From assembly GCA_947165425.1 (NCBI GenBank), contig CAMVAJ010000008.1:1-52901 (forward strand): a DNA stretch of 52,901 nucleotides. The letters are read 5' to 3'. Under the pieces are notes generated by a model. That model had not been told where the DNA came from, made no database searches, and saw nothing but the letters and a program-made list of their open reading frames with translations. The position numbers and the translations under genes were made by a program. The DNA is from an uncultured Clostridia bacterium. GTDB lineage: Bacteria > Bacillota > Clostridia > Christensenellales > Aristaeellaceae. Positions 8,601-23,600 of the stretch are shown one piece after another (position 1 is the stretch's first letter; each line of letters starts with the position of its first letter).

Positions 8601-11600
8601 CTGGCCAAGAACGCGGTGGTCACCGCGAACGGCGGCGTGTCGGTCAACTCCACCGCCATCGAGAAGGTGAACACCCACGCGACCGCCGGCGAGCAGAGCG
8701 CCGTGGACGGGGCGGACGGCAAGTCCACCTCCGCGCTGGACGCCATCAACATGGTCATGGGGCTCTGGGACAATATCAAGAATGGCTTCGGCGACGACCC
8801 CGGCGCCAAGGATAAGATCGACGGGGCGATGAAGAAGCTCGCCCACTCCTCCAACTCCGTGCGCCTGGACGACCAGGCCGACCGGAAGGGCACGGTCAAG
8901 GTCGAGACGACCAACCTGGGCAACGAGATCTCCGTCAGCGTGAACGTGGAGCCCTGGCCCAGCTACCGGGTCAAGAAGATCACGCTCCGCGGCCTGATGC
9001 CCGGCGAGAACAAGTACAGCATCTACACGGCGGAGAAATCCAGCGCCTTTACCCTCCCGATGCAGGCGAAGGACCTGACGGTCTTCGTCGAGTATGAGGA
9101 GATCGAGTCGGACGAATACACCGACACCGCCGCCGACCTCTTCGAGGAGCGGCAGGAGCCGGAGGAGGACAGCGACGCCGCCCTGTATCTGTACGGCGAC
9201 GTGACCAACTCCATCAACGATCCGGGCGACGACGATGACGACGACGAGATCGTCTTCGACAACACCACCGGCTCCATCAACGACGTGGACGACGACGAGG
9301 ACGACGACGGCGCGCCCGCCCCGACGCCCGCCCCCAGCAGCGGGAACGAGGACGAGGATCCCCAGCGCGACCCGAACCTGAACGGCAACGGGCTCGATCC
9401 CATCGACCTGGAGCTGACGGGCAGCGGCGGCGCGGTGCTGACCTATGAGACCAAGGACGAGGCCGGCAAGGAGGGCGAGTCCCTGGACAAGGTCTACAAG
9501 GGTGACAAGATCCGTCTCGTGCCCAACCCCGGCGAAAACAAGAAGCTCAAGGACGGCGGCCTGACCGTGGTCTACTGGGTTGAGGACGGCGACAAGCTCG
9601 TCTCCAAGAAGGTCATTGTCAACCCGGACGACCAGAACCGCTACTATTTTACCGTACCCCAGGATCTGGATATCAAGAGCGGCATCCAGGTGGAGGGCAC
9701 CTTTGTCGACACCGGCGTCGAGGATAAGAAGGCCGACGAGACCCAGACCCAGCTGACGGGCACGGTGGCCGTGACCGTCGCGAAGAACGACAACCAGGCG
9801 ATCATCGCCGAGGGCGCGGTGGTGAAGGCCGGCGGCAGCGTGAGCGTGAACGCCGAGACCCACACCAATGTCACCAACACGGCGGACGGCACCGCCTCGG
9901 GCAAGTCCACGGGCAGCGGCAGCGGCGACAAGAAGGACGAGGACCTGAAGATCAAGCGGCCCGATAGCCAGGACTACGCAGGCTTTGACGAGGACAGCTC
10001 CGAAGCGGGCCAGGCCTATCCGCTCTACGCCCTGCGCCTGGACGCCACCGAGAACGGCAAGGTGACCTTCGCCAAGGCCGAGGGGAGCGCTAACTACAAG
10101 TACACCTTCACCGCCGTGCCGGACGAGGGCTACTCGGTGGCCAAGGCCGTGCTCGTGGTCTACAAGGACGGCGAGCCCGAGACCATCGAGCTCGAGGGCA
10201 AGAACGGCGTCTACACCGTGGATCTGAGCGGCGTGGCCGGGAAGGGCACCCTGTCCCAGGTTGCCTTCACCTTCGCCAAGGAGGGAACCTACGGCGAGGT
10301 CGGCACCAGGCAAGCGGCCCAGACCGTGATCCCCAACGCGATCCGCGTCAGCTTCAACAAGCTGAAGAACGACAACGACGAGAAGAACCCCATCTCCATC
10401 GGCAAGATCGCCTATCGGAAGACCGAGACCAAGGACGGCGCCATCAGCGCCTATGTGTTCAGCGCGGAGCCGGACACGGCGAAGGGCTATGTCCTCGACG
10501 GCAACCTGAAGGCCGAGTGGACGGACGCCTCCGGCGCGGCCAAATCGAAGGAGCTCACGAAGAAGAGCGACGGCAGCTGGTCGCTGGATCCCTCCGGCAT
10601 CCCCGCCGGCGCGATGATCACCGTGAAGGGCGCCTTCAAGGCGGACATGCACGACTTCAAGGTCAACACCGACAAGACCAAGGACGGCAAGATCACGCTC
10701 TATGACGACAAGGTCAAGCGCGACGACAGCCCCAAGTTCACCGTCAAGCCGGATGCCGGCTTCTCGCTGGATGACGTGGTGGTGACCATCAACGGCAAGA
10801 CCGAGCTGAAGCTCTCCTCCGGCGCCCTGGTCAAGGCCAAGGACAAGGACGGCAAGGAGCTCGAGAACGTCTACACCCTCAAGGAGGGGCTGCCCGCGCT
10901 CAAGACCGACAGCGAGGTCAGCGTCAGCGCCAGCTTCAACCGCAAGGGCATCGGCGTCTTTGCCGGCGTGAACGACACGGACAAGAACATCAAGCTCTCC
11001 GAGCAGAACGTGGCGGGCGGCGACAAGGTGACCGTCTCCCTCAGCGACGAGAAGGCGAAGGCCGGCTACAAGGTTTCCAAGCTGGTGGTCAAGGACCAGA
11101 ACGACCAGGTCATCTACGAGGGCAGCGCGGATTCCTTCACCGTGCCCAAGACGACCGAGAACGGCGCGAAGCTGACCGTGACGGCCACCCTGGCGGAGAA
11201 GACCATCGCCCTGGAGGGCGCGAAGCTGACCGGCGGCGAGGTCAAGCCGAACGTCGCCCGCGCGGACCGCGGCGACGTGGTCACGGTGACCGTCAAACCC
11301 GACGCCAATTTCAAAGTCAAGACCGGCACCCTGAAGGCCGTGATCAAGGCAAAGGACGGCACGTACACCGAGGAGGCGTACATGGCCCGCTCCAACGACA
11401 CGACCTATACCTTTATCATGCCCTCCTCCATCAGCGATCCCTCCAAGGTGGAGGTCAGCTTCACGGGCGAGTTTGAGCCCGGACAGTCCGACAGCTCCGC
11501 GGTGGAGACCAGCCTGGGCGTGGGCATCGCGGTGAACGTGACCAACAGCGAGAGCCGCGCCGAGATCCGCGGCGACGTGACCGCCAAGGGCGGCGTCACC

Positions 11601-14600
11601 GCCAAGTCCACCCAGGAGGGCGGCGCGAAGACCGAGGCCAAGGCCGGCTACAGCAAGGGCAAGATCGGCGTCGGCGGCGCGGTGGCCGTTCAGGTTGCCT
11701 CGCTGGACAGCAAGGCTCTCATCTACAAGACGGCCAAGCTCCAGCTGGACGGCGCGCTCAGCGTGAGCTCCGCCGTGAACGCGGCCTTCGCGGTCACCGG
11801 CGACGCCTCCGGCAGCAAGGCCGAGGCGGAGAAGACGGGCGTGGGCGCGGGCATCGCCGTGGCGGTGAACGGCTCTGACGCCTTCGCCGCCGTACAGGAT
11901 GGCGCGAAGATCTCCGCCAACACCGCCGAGTCCGCGCGCGGCGTCTCCGTCAGCGCGGAGCAGAAGTCCACGGACATCGTGGCGGCCAAGGCCGGCGCGG
12001 CGGGCGGCACGGCGGCTGTCCCGGTGGCGGCGGTGGACGTGGCCGGCATCTCCTCCCAGGCCTACATGGGCAAGGTGGACAGCCAGAACAAGCTGAAGCT
12101 CTCAGACAGCGCGAAGGTCTCCGCCACGGCGAACGTGGGCCACACCATCTCGGCGGACGCCTCCGCCGCGGGCAAGGGCGCGGGCATCGGCGGCGCGTTC
12201 ACCGTGTCCGTCCTCTCCGACAGCGCCAAGGCCCAGCTGGCCCAGAGCGTCGAGGCCAAGACCGTCACCGTCTCCACCGAGACAGTGAGCAAGGTGGAGA
12301 GCACCGCGACCGCGAGCGCCTCCGGCGGCGAGAAGAAGGCCAAGCAGGCCGACAAGCAGTCCGACAGCCTCCTGGGCGCGGGCGGCAAGCTGGCCGGCAA
12401 GAACAAGTCCAGCGGCGTCTCCACCGGCAAGGTGGACAACGCGATCAAGAACCGCCAGAAGGCGGAGACCAGCGAGGGCTCCGTCGGCGTGGCCGGCGCG
12501 ATCGTCGTGAACGTGCAGAGCAGCGAGTCGGTCTCCGAGGTGCTGCCCGGCGTCAACATCAAGGCCACGGGCGACGTGGCGGTCACCGCGCTCAACGGCA
12601 CGACCTCCAAGGTCAAGGCGAACGCCAGCGTCACCAAGTCGAACATCGGCGTGGGCGTGGGCGTCGCGGTGAACATCGTCAGCCTGAACAACATCGCGAA
12701 CCTCAGCGACGGCGAGATCGAGGCGGCGGCCCTGACCGTCACCGCCCTCACGAAGGAGACGCCCCCGAAGAGCAGCTCCGACGGCGAGAAGAAAAAGGAA
12801 GATCCCGTCGAGACCAAGGACGGCCTGGCCAAGCAGCTGGGCGAGAAGGTCACGGGCTATGTCTACGACCTGGCCTCGGAGATCGGGCTGGACAGCTTCG
12901 TCTCCAAGGACCTGCTGGACAAGATCCTCCAGCCGCTGATCACCGACACCGTGCAGACCCTGCTCGACGCGACAGGTCTGGACACCCTGCTGGGCACCGG
13001 GACCCTGAGCGACAAATACGACGCGGCCAAGGGCCTGCTCCTGGATGAGGAGAAGGGCCTGATTGCGCTGCCCGAAAAGCTGATCCAGCCGATGCTCTCC
13101 GCCATGGAGGAGGCTGAGATGCTGGGCACCATGACCCAGGATGAGATCGAGGACATGCTCGTCAATGTCAAGGACGAGTTTGTCAAGCAGCTCAAGAACA
13201 ACTTCCTCTCCAAGGACACCCTGAACGGCCTGCTCGGCGACGTCAAGGACGGCATGATCGACTACCTGAAGGACAACGTGGCGGAGCTGCTGTCCGGCGT
13301 CTTCGAGGGCAAGCTGAAGGACACCGCGGGCAACGTCACCAAGGAGCTGGGCAAGCAGATCGCCAAGACCGCCAAGTCCACGCTGAAAACGCTCCTGGCC
13401 AACGTGTTCAAGAGCACCATGCAGGCGGTCGACGTGCCCGGCCTGAACAAGGGCAACGTCGACAAGGCGGTCGCCGCCTTCAAGTCCCTCAAGAACGCCT
13501 ACGACAAGGACTCCTTCGACAAGATCCTCACCAACGCGGGCGAGTATATCACCACCAGCTTCCGCGAGCAGGTCTTCGACTATGAGAAGATGTTCAAGGC
13601 GCTGACCGCGAAGGATCTGAAGACCAAGATCTCCGACGGCATCCGCAAGGCGGCCAAGGACGCCGCGGTCACCCTGACCAACGAGATGATCGGCGGCCTG
13701 ACCAACAAGCTGGGCGTCGTGCTCGAGGCGGAGCAGGAGGACAGCGTCGGCCACGTGATCGACACGCAGGCCATCGCGGGCACGGGCGCGAAGGACGTCG
13801 GCATCGCGGGCAGCGTGGCCATCACGGTGCTCAACGCCACCACCGCCGCCCGCATCGGCGAGAACGCCGAGGGCAAGATCACGGTGGCGAACGAGATGAA
13901 GGTCGAGGCCGTCGAGAAGCGCAGCGTGAAGAACGTGGCTTCCGCGGCCCTGGACGCCAAGGGCAACGCCGCGGACAACAAGAAGGCCGAGGGCGCGGCC
14001 AATGCGGACGTGGGCGACGGCAACAGCGGCAAGTCCAAGGCCTCCGCCAACCACGTGACCATGGAGTCCGGCGTCGGCGCGACGCTGAACATCCTCACGG
14101 GCGACCTGGCGGATGCCAAGCCGAAGGTCCGCATCAGCCTCAAGGAGGGCTACAAGCTGCCCACCGCCACGGTGGACGGCGAGGCGGATACCCCCTACGC
14201 GGAATATACCTATACCAATAAGGAAGGCTTCGAGGTAACCGGCAGGGTGGCCGTGAAGAAGGACGCCACCGGCTACTATGTCGATCCCACCGCCGGCGAG
14301 CTGTCCAAGGCCGACAAGGACACGGACGTCGCGCTGACGCTAAGCCCCGTCGAGGTGCTCCACGGCGTGCCGGCGCCCGACGTCTCCCTGACGGACGTCT
14401 CCCTCGAGGAAGGCGCGGTCACCATCTCCGCCAAGGAGCGCGAGGTCAAGGACGGCAAGCTCATGGTCCGCCCCGGCGAGAAGGTGGAGGTCCATGTGGC
14501 CAAGAAGGCCGGCCGCGAGGTCGTGGGCATCGGCTACTCCTTCGTCAACGCGAAGGGCGAGCGGGTGGACGTGGAAGCGATCCCCGTCGCCTCCTCCAAC

Positions 14601-17600
14601 GGCAAGGAGATCGTCTATACCTTTGATATGCCCGACGCGGAGGTCACCGATTTCGTCGTGTCCTTCGTCAAGAGCGACAAGGAGGAGGAGCCGGAAACCG
14701 CCGCCAAGGACGGCTCCGGCACCAGCGTGGGCGTCGGCGCCTCCTTCTCCATGGTCTACGGCGACACCGAGGTGACCGCACAGGTGGGCAAGCGCAGCGA
14801 GCTCTCCGCCGGCGCGGTGACCGTGAAGGCGGACACCGACCACAAGGAGAACATCGCCAGCGCGGCGGGCTCCGATCCCATGAGCGGCGAGACGGATCTG
14901 GACGCGACCAAGGACTTCGCCCTGGACGCCGCCGTCTCCCTGAATATCCTGGACAACCATATCAAGGCGGAGATCGGCCAGGGCACGACCGTCAAGACCA
15001 CGGGCTATGAGCCCGAGGCGGGCGCGGAGAAGACCGGCGACCTCAGCGTCACCGCCAACGAGAAGGCGGCGACCGAGACGGTCTCCAGCTCCTTCGCCGT
15101 GGGCGGCGACACCGCCATTGGCGCGAGCGTGGCCGTCAACATCGCCAGCACCACCGTGAACGCGAATCTGGCCTCCGGCGCGACCGTGTTCGGCAGCGCG
15201 CAGATCGGCGCCAACTCCCACAGCGAGGACAAGACCAGCGCCATGGCCACCGCCATGGGCGCGGACATCGCCCGCAACCTGGCCAAGGCCGGCGAGAAGG
15301 CCGACAACCTGGAGAAGCAGTCCAGCGACCTCCTGAAGGGCGACTACGCCGGCAAGAAGGACGAGTCCAAGAGCACCGACACCTCCAAGAAGATCACCAA
15401 CAAGCTCAACGACAAGAACAAGAAGGCCGAGGACGGCGACAATGCCAACTCCGGCGACTCCGTCTCCACCAACGTCCTGCGCAGCCAGGGCGTCAAGGTC
15501 CAGACCGAGGATGCCGGCAAGGACGGCACGGACGAGGCGAACAAGCAGGTCAACGAGACCACCGACCAGAAGCTGAACGACGTGACCGGCAAAAAGGAAG
15601 AGGACGACAGCAAGTGGCAGGTCGCGGCGGCGGTGGGTCTGACCATCGCCAGCCACGAGGCGGCCGCCGTGGTCGGCCAGATCACCGCGGGCAAGGAGAT
15701 CAAGGCCACCGCGGAGAACACCAGCAACTTTGCCACCATGGGCACCGGCGCGGCCATGTCCCTGGCGGATCACGCCAACTCCATCGCGGCGGGCATCGCG
15801 GTGAGCGTCAACTCCAACCGCGCCACCGTGGAGGCGACGGGCGACCTCGTCTCCGAGGGCAACGGCGACGTCACCGTGACCAGCAAGCTGACCCAGAACA
15901 TGGACGGCGAGTTCGCCGGCAAGCTGGCGGCCCAGGCCCTGTCCGGCTCCGCGGCCGGAAAGGACTCCACGATCTCCCTGGCCGGTGCCATCAGCGTGGT
16001 GGTGGCCAAGGGCGTGTCCTCCGTCACCGTGGCGGGCGGCACGAAGAAGGACAAGCGCGACATCCAGGGCGGCAACGTGGTCATCGAAGCCACCGACAAG
16101 TCCAAGGCCGCGGCGCGCGCCGGCGGTCTGAGCCTCTCCAAGGGCGCGAGCGTCGGCATGGGCGTCTCCTCGACGACCATCGTCAGCAACAACACGGTGA
16201 CCGCCAGCGTGGGCGACTTCGCGAACATCGTCGCGGGCTCCTTCAAGCTCAACGCCGAGAAGAAGCAGGTCACCTTCGACGACTACCAGAACCAGTTTGG
16301 CCTCAAGAGCATTCTGACCGATTCCAGCAAGCTGAACAGCGAGCAGCGCAAGAACGCGGATACCGGTCTGATTGACATCCACAAGGGCGAGGACGACAAG
16401 AGCTACTCCGTGGACGTGAACCTCTCCAGCGAGAAGCTGATGTCCGCGGTGGACGCGCTGAACGTGCTCTCCTCCCAGAACATCTACGCCGAGGCCATCG
16501 CGGGCTCCATCACCGCCAGCGAGAAGGACACCTCGGCCAGCCTGGCGGGCTCCTTCGCCGTGGCGGTCTCCGGCAACAAGGTCAACGCGTCGCTGGGCGA
16601 GAACGCCTACGTGGAACTGACCCGCGACGACGAGCACGACGGCAGCATGACGGTGAACGCGGCCAACGGCAACACGGCCCGCATCATCGCCGGCTCCCTG
16701 TCCGCGGCGCCCGCCGCGGCCAGCGTCGGCGCGACGGTCGCGGTGCTGGTGGATAAGAACGAAGTCAGGGCGGAGACGGGCGACGACGCCGAGATCGATG
16801 TCGACGGCGACTTCATCCACAACGCCGAGACGGACGGCGACATCCAGGTCTTCACCGCGGCCATGAGCACGTCCACCGCCAAGGCGGGCACCGCCGTGGG
16901 CGGCGCGATCAACGTCATCGTCACCGGCAACACTGCCGAGAGCAGCCTCGGCTCCGTCGAGGTCACCTCCGGCGGCAGCGCCCGCGTGACCAGCAAGACG
17001 GAGTTCGACCTGATGGCCATCTCCGGCAGCGCCAGCGCGTCCGCCGGCTCCGGCGTGGCGGCGGGCGGCACGATCAACGTGATCGTGGACTCCTCCAAAT
17101 CTCTGACCAGCCTGGGCGCGGTCGCCGAGATCGAGGCGGACCAGGATGTGACCGTCGCCTCCGACGTCTCTGACCAGATGATCTCCGGCACCACCTCTCT
17201 CTCCGCCGCGAGCAAGGGCTCCTCCGGCGCGGGCGTGGTAAACGTGGTCGTCTCCAAGTCGGTGGCGGAGACCAAGGCGGGCCGCACGCTGACCCTCAAG
17301 GCCACCCATGGCGATCTGGCCGTGACCGCGAACAACGACGCCTGGATGCTCAACGCCTCCCTGGCGGCGGCCGGCGCGAAGAACAGCGCCATCGGCGCGG
17401 GCTTCAACATCAACGTGTTTAACCGCGAGGCGACGGTGGATCTCTCGGGCAGAGCCAACAAGCTCACCGCGGGCGGCGATCTGGCCGTGCAGGCCAGCGG
17501 CAAGGATACCAGCATCATCGCGGGCCTCGTGATGGCGGCCGCCAAGGACAACGCGCTGGGCGGCAACTTCGACGTAATGGTGGAGAACAACAAGATCAAG

Positions 17601-20600
17601 ACCTCCATCGGTGAGAACTCCACCCTGACGGCCGGCAACAACGCCCTGGTCGAGTCCTACTTCAGCGACTTCACCGTGGCGGCGGCGGGCACCATCGCCC
17701 TCAGCGCGGGCAGCGGCACCAACGCCGGCGCGACGTCGCTGACCGTGGTGAAGAACAACGAGATCATCAACAAGCTCGCCAAGACCGCTGTCACCGCCAG
17801 CGCCGAGAAGGGCGCCCTCACGGCGAAGTCCGGCGACAAGGTCAAGGGCGTCTACGTGGGCGCCAACGCCAAGGAGACCCAGTTCGTGGGCGCCGCGGGC
17901 GTGGCGGCCGGCACGGGCACCTCCATCAACGGCGAGATCGTCGTGATGGTCAACAATAACAAGGTCATCACGGACGCCGCGACCGCGATCCTCGAGGCGA
18001 AGGCGAACGACAGCACCGTCACCGTGAAGGCCCAGGACGACACCTGGCAGACCCTGCTGGCGGGCGGCGTGAACGCCAGCCTCAGCAGCCCGGCGATCGG
18101 CGCCGCGCTGGTGGTCATGGTCTCCAACAAGACCGTGGAAGCCAAGGCGCACGACATGACCGCGGGCAAGGACGTCAACGTCATCGCCGACAACCATGAC
18201 GAGCTCTTCCAGCTGGCCCTGAGCGCGGGCGTCAGCGGAAGCGGCTCGGCCGTGCAGCTCGGCGCGGACATCCAGGTGCTCAAGAGCACCGCGAAGGCGA
18301 TCGTCGCCAGCAACGTGACGGCCCGGAACGGCGATTTCAACCTGCAGGCCAGCAACGACACCGGCCTCACCAACGCCAGCGCGGCGGTCGCCGGTTCCGG
18401 CGGCGGCGCGGCGGTGGCGCCGGTGGCGGCAGTCACCTACTTCCGCGGCTCCGCGGAGGCCATCCTGGACTACGAGGCCAACCTGAACGTCACGAAGGGC
18501 AGCGCCAATATCAAGGCGACCTCCAACAAGGAGATCGGCATGTACACCGTCGGCGTCGCGGTGAGCGGCGGCTCGGTGGGCCTCTCCGGCGCGGCGAACA
18601 TCCTGGTCAGCAACGACTCGGCCCAGGCGATCGCCAGAGGCACCGAGGAGGAGAAGGACGAGAACGGCAACGTCATCGCCACCCACAAGGGCGTCGAGAT
18701 GAAAGTCGGCGGCGACGTGAACGTGTCGTCCGTGGGCGACTACAAGCTGCGCACAGCCAGCGCCTCCATCGCGGGCTCCAGCAACGCGGGCGTCGCGGTC
18801 AACGCGGTCGTCAGCCGGATGAAGAGCCAGACCCTCTCCTCGCTGGGCGGCATCACCACGGCCGGCGGCGCGGTGAACGTGGACGCGGAGGCCAAGCGCG
18901 ATATCATCAACACCATCGCCACGGTGGGCGTGGGCGGCAGCGCGGGCGTGGGCGTCGCGGTCATGGTGCTCGCGGCGGGCTCCAAGATGAGCCAGGACGC
19001 GGCGGATATGATCGCCTACGGCAACGCGAGCAAGAAGGACGAGAAGAACAAGTCCGGCCTCGACGCCGGCACCCTGATGAAGACCGTCAAGGAGAACGGC
19101 CTGAACACCAAGTACATCGACGACGAGGATCTGAGCGGGGATACCCTCGCGTCCGAGCTCGAGGGCAACGGCCACCGCGAGAGCGACACCAAGGTCGGCC
19201 ACAAGGACGAGGGCAGCGATCAGATCGAATTCAACGGCACCAGTGGGTACCTCGACGACGACTTTAAGGACCAGGAGTTCAACAACAATGGCGAGATGGG
19301 CCGCGGCGAGGATCTGACAGCCTCCGACACCGGCGACATCGATCACGCCAAGAACCTGAACACCTACACCTACTCTGACAGCGACCTGCCCGACGACGGG
19401 GTCATCGCCCGGATCACGGGCGACGCGGAGATCTCCGCGGACGCCGTCGCGGTCAGCGCGACCCAGCCCACCGCCGCGGATCTGTTCGGCGTGGAGATCG
19501 CCGTGGGCGGCACCGCCGGCGTGGGCGTCTCCGCCAGCGTGGCGGTGCTGCGCAGCAACGTCTCCGCCTCCTCCGCGGGCTACATCAAGAAGGCCACCAA
19601 GGGCGTGAGCATCACCGCCACCTCCAAGGGCTCCACGGACGCGAAGGATGCGGGCACGGCCGAGCGCGACAGCAAGCTCAAGGAAATCATGAGCGCCCTG
19701 AACCCGGCCAACCGTGCGATCCGCGTGATCGGCATGACCGCCGCGGTCGGCGGCGAGGCGGGCGTGGCCGTGGCGGCCTCCGTGCTGCTCACCGACAGCC
19801 TGACCCAGGCCAAGCTCGGCGGCCGCGTGGAGAACGCGGCGAGCGTCGCGGTGAAGGCCGATCACAACTATGACAACGTGATGGCCGCCACCGTGGCCAT
19901 CGGCGCGGGCGCCTTCGCGGGCGTCGCCGCCTCCGTCTCCGTGGCGCAGGCCAACGGCACCGTGACCTCCGAGATCGGCTCCGGCGCCATGGTTTCCACC
20001 ACCGGCGACGTGACCGTGGAATCCAACTCCACCGTGGATGTGAACGCCCTGGCGGCCACCGCCAGCGCGGGCCTCGGCGCCTTCAACGGCGGCGTCGGTC
20101 TGGCCATCAACCGCCTGACCCAGAACACGGGCATTCGCGACGGCGCCAACGTCACCGCGGGCGGCAACATCAAGGTGAACGGCGTCTCCGACACCACCGC
20201 CAACGCCTTCCTGGCCGGCGTCTCGGTCGGCGCGGTGGCCGCGGGCCTGAATGCGGCGGTCACGGACCTCGACGCGAAGATCAACACCTTCATCGGCGAG
20301 TCCGGCGACAGCAAGGAGACCGCCATCGTCAACGCGGCCGGCGATATCGAGATCAGCAACGACGTCCACAGCGCCGCCACCCCGGAGGTCGTCTCCCTGG
20401 CGGCCGGCCTGGCGGCCCTGGGCGGCAACGCGCTGCTGGCCTTCAACAACACGGACGCGCGCGCGGTGCTGACCAACGCAAGCCTGCGCGCCAAGGACGT
20501 GACCGTGGTCTCCGACCTGGCCGGCGAGGCCCGGTCGAGCCTGGCTTCCCTGACCATCGGCGGCATCGCCATCGGCGTCAGTGTCAACTACGCCGACATC

Positions 20601-23600
20601 CAGGCGGACAACCGCGCGGTGGTGGACACCGACGGCGGCGCGCTGATTGTCGACGGCAACCTGAACGTCCGCACCGGCGTGGGCGAGCACAACAGCACCA
20701 TCGCCACCGCGGACACCGTCTCCGCCGAGGTCGGCCTGGCCACGGCCAGCCTGAACGCGGCCATCGCGCGCAACCACACCAAGAACTACGCCATCATCAC
20801 CGGCTCCAAGCCCCTGACCGTGCACGGCGACCTGTTCGTGCACGCCGCGGGCCAGTCCACCGCGAACAGCAAGCTCCACGGCATCTCCTACGCTCTGGGG
20901 AACGTCGCAGCCACCGCCGTGGTGGCGCTCAACGACGCAGACACCCGGACGCAGGTCGGCGAGATCACCGAGGTCCAGAAGAGCAAGGACGAGGTGGAGC
21001 GCGTGGTGAAGCCGCTGCCGTCCCTGACGGTGGACGGCACCGCCTACTTCGACGCAACCCAGAAGGGCGAGACCAACGCCAACGTGATCACCGGCGGCGG
21101 CAACCTGCTGGGCACCGCGCTGACGGTGGCCCTGGCCTATGGCAAGACCAGATCCCTCGTGGACGTCGAGTTGACCGGGGACGCCAACCTCGGCGGCATC
21201 CGCTCCACCAACCTGGCCAGCGACGACGTGAACTCCGACATCCGCAACAGCGCCTTCAGCGCCATCAGCATGTCCGCCCTCTACGGCGCGGCCTACAGCC
21301 AGGATGTCTACAACACGACGATCCGCCTGAGCGAGGGCAACTTCGAGATCGGCGCGAAGGGCGTCGAGCTCCTCAACGACTATGACGCCAAGGCCAACGC
21401 CAACGTGACGCCCTCCACGGGCGGCGTGAGCGCGAGCCTGGGCACCCTCTCCACCAACGTAGCCATGGCCAAGAGCACGGCCCACGCGGGCGCGAACTTC
21501 GAGGCGCTCAAGGGCACGACCCACGTGGTGGGCGACGTCAAGGTCCTCACCCGCGGCTCGGCCAACACCGACTCCAGCGTGACCACGGCGCAGATCTCGG
21601 CCAGCGCACTGGCCATGGGCGCGAACATCGCCCAGTCCGACCTCTCCACCGTGCAGGCGGCCTACCTCCGTGTGGGCGGCACGCTGAACGTGGACGGCGG
21701 CGTGGACGTGCAGTCCGTGGTCAAGAACCTCACCGCGGCGGACGTCCTCGCCATCAAGCGCGAGAAGCTCCGCCAGTGGCAGAAGGAGAAGCGCAGCATC
21801 GGCACCTACACCGAGGGCCTCGAGACCGAGGAGGTCGACGACGCCTGGCTCGAGGAAGATGTGGACAAGATGGCGGACGAGCGCGTCAGCGAGCTGTATA
21901 AGCAGGGCGGCGGCTCCGACATCTCCACTGGCGGCGCGGCGCAGGCCAAGGCCAAGATCGGCGCCTCCGGCCGGGCCAGCGACGCGGTCAAGGTCAGCCT
22001 GGTGGGCGGCGACTTCAACGCGGCCCACGCCAAGGAGAACATGGCCAACACCGCGGCCATCGTCGGCGGCCCCTACGGCGTCGACTATATCGAAGTGGAG
22101 ATCGACAAGGGCCACTTCGAGGAACAGGAAACCAGCTATTTCGACTACGAGGTTGTCAGTGACGACGCCTACATCGTCCGCGACGAGGAAGGCAACCCGG
22201 TCATGACCACCGTGACCAAGACAGACGATAAGACCGGCAAACAGGTGACCGAGGTGGTCCCGAAGTGGGACACCGGGCGTCATCACCCCTGGGTGACCGG
22301 GCTGGTCGATGTCTGGATCCCGAACAAGGTCAAGGAGAAAGTCAAGCAGGATCTCTACGACGCCTCCAAGAACGTGCTCACCGCGAAGAGCCTGAACATG
22401 TTCTCCGGCGCGCAGAACAACGCCAAGACGATCGCCGCCGCGCGCACGGACGGGGCCAAGAACATCGGCCTGTTCACCGCGGGCGGACTGGACGCCAGGG
22501 CGAGCAGCAACGACACCTTCAGCCTCCTCTTCGAGGGCATGACAGCCACCATCACCGAGAACGCCACCCTGACGGCGGTGGGTGACACCGTGGCGAACGC
22601 CGTGGGCTTCACCCCCGGCGGCATCACGCTGGCGGATGCCTCCACCTCCGAGGTGCTCTCGGGCGTGGGCACCAGCGACGACGCCCAGACCGTGGCGGTC
22701 ATCATCGGCAAGGATAACTCCCTGATCGCCGGCCAGGTCGACGTCACGATCAAGAACCTGGGCAACGCCACCGCGTCGCTGGATCAGGATACCTCCTACT
22801 CGCTGGGCAGCATGAAGCGGACCACGCAGCCGACCCAGTCCTGGTACTCCACGCTGTTCAGCATGGGTTCCGGCGCGCACCTGGAGGCGACCAAGGGCAA
22901 CGTGACGATCAACACGTCCGACGTCGCCAACGCGACCTCCACGGTCTCGGCGAAGAACAAGTCCCTGCTGATGAACTTCAACTCCATGATGGGCAAGAAC
23001 CACGTCAAGCAGACGACCAACGTGGATATCGGCAACGGCGCCAGCGTCAAGGCCTCGGAGGACGTCAACATCACGGCGGACCAGCGGACTGTCGCCAACG
23101 CCCAGACGACGCTCTCGGGCTGCGGCGTGCTGGAGGGCACTACCGCCAAGGCGCAGAACGACATCAAGCGCATTGTACGGACCAACATCGGCAACAACGC
23201 CACGGTCGAGGGCAAGCAGGTCAACGTCCTGACCGTCAGCGGCCGGAACGACAACATCTACACCAAGGCCTATGTGGAGGGCAACGGCTTCATCTCCATG
23301 AGCAACGCCAAGGCCTACGGTGACGTGGAGTCCCACAGCGAGATCACCATGGGCAGCGGCGTCACCGTGTCGGGCACTGACCTGGTGAGCCTGGTGGCCC
23401 GCTCGACGAGCTATAGGACGCTTGGCGCAAGCGGCGTAAAAACGGAGGGCATCGTGGACAGCGAGGGCTGCATCCCGCTGCCGGACGCGGTTGCCCGCAA
23501 CAACCTGACCTTCAACACTTTCATCAATATCAACAACTCGAAGACCGTGGCGCCCAGAACCACCATCAAGTCCGAGAAGGGCGAGGTTCACATCTACGCG

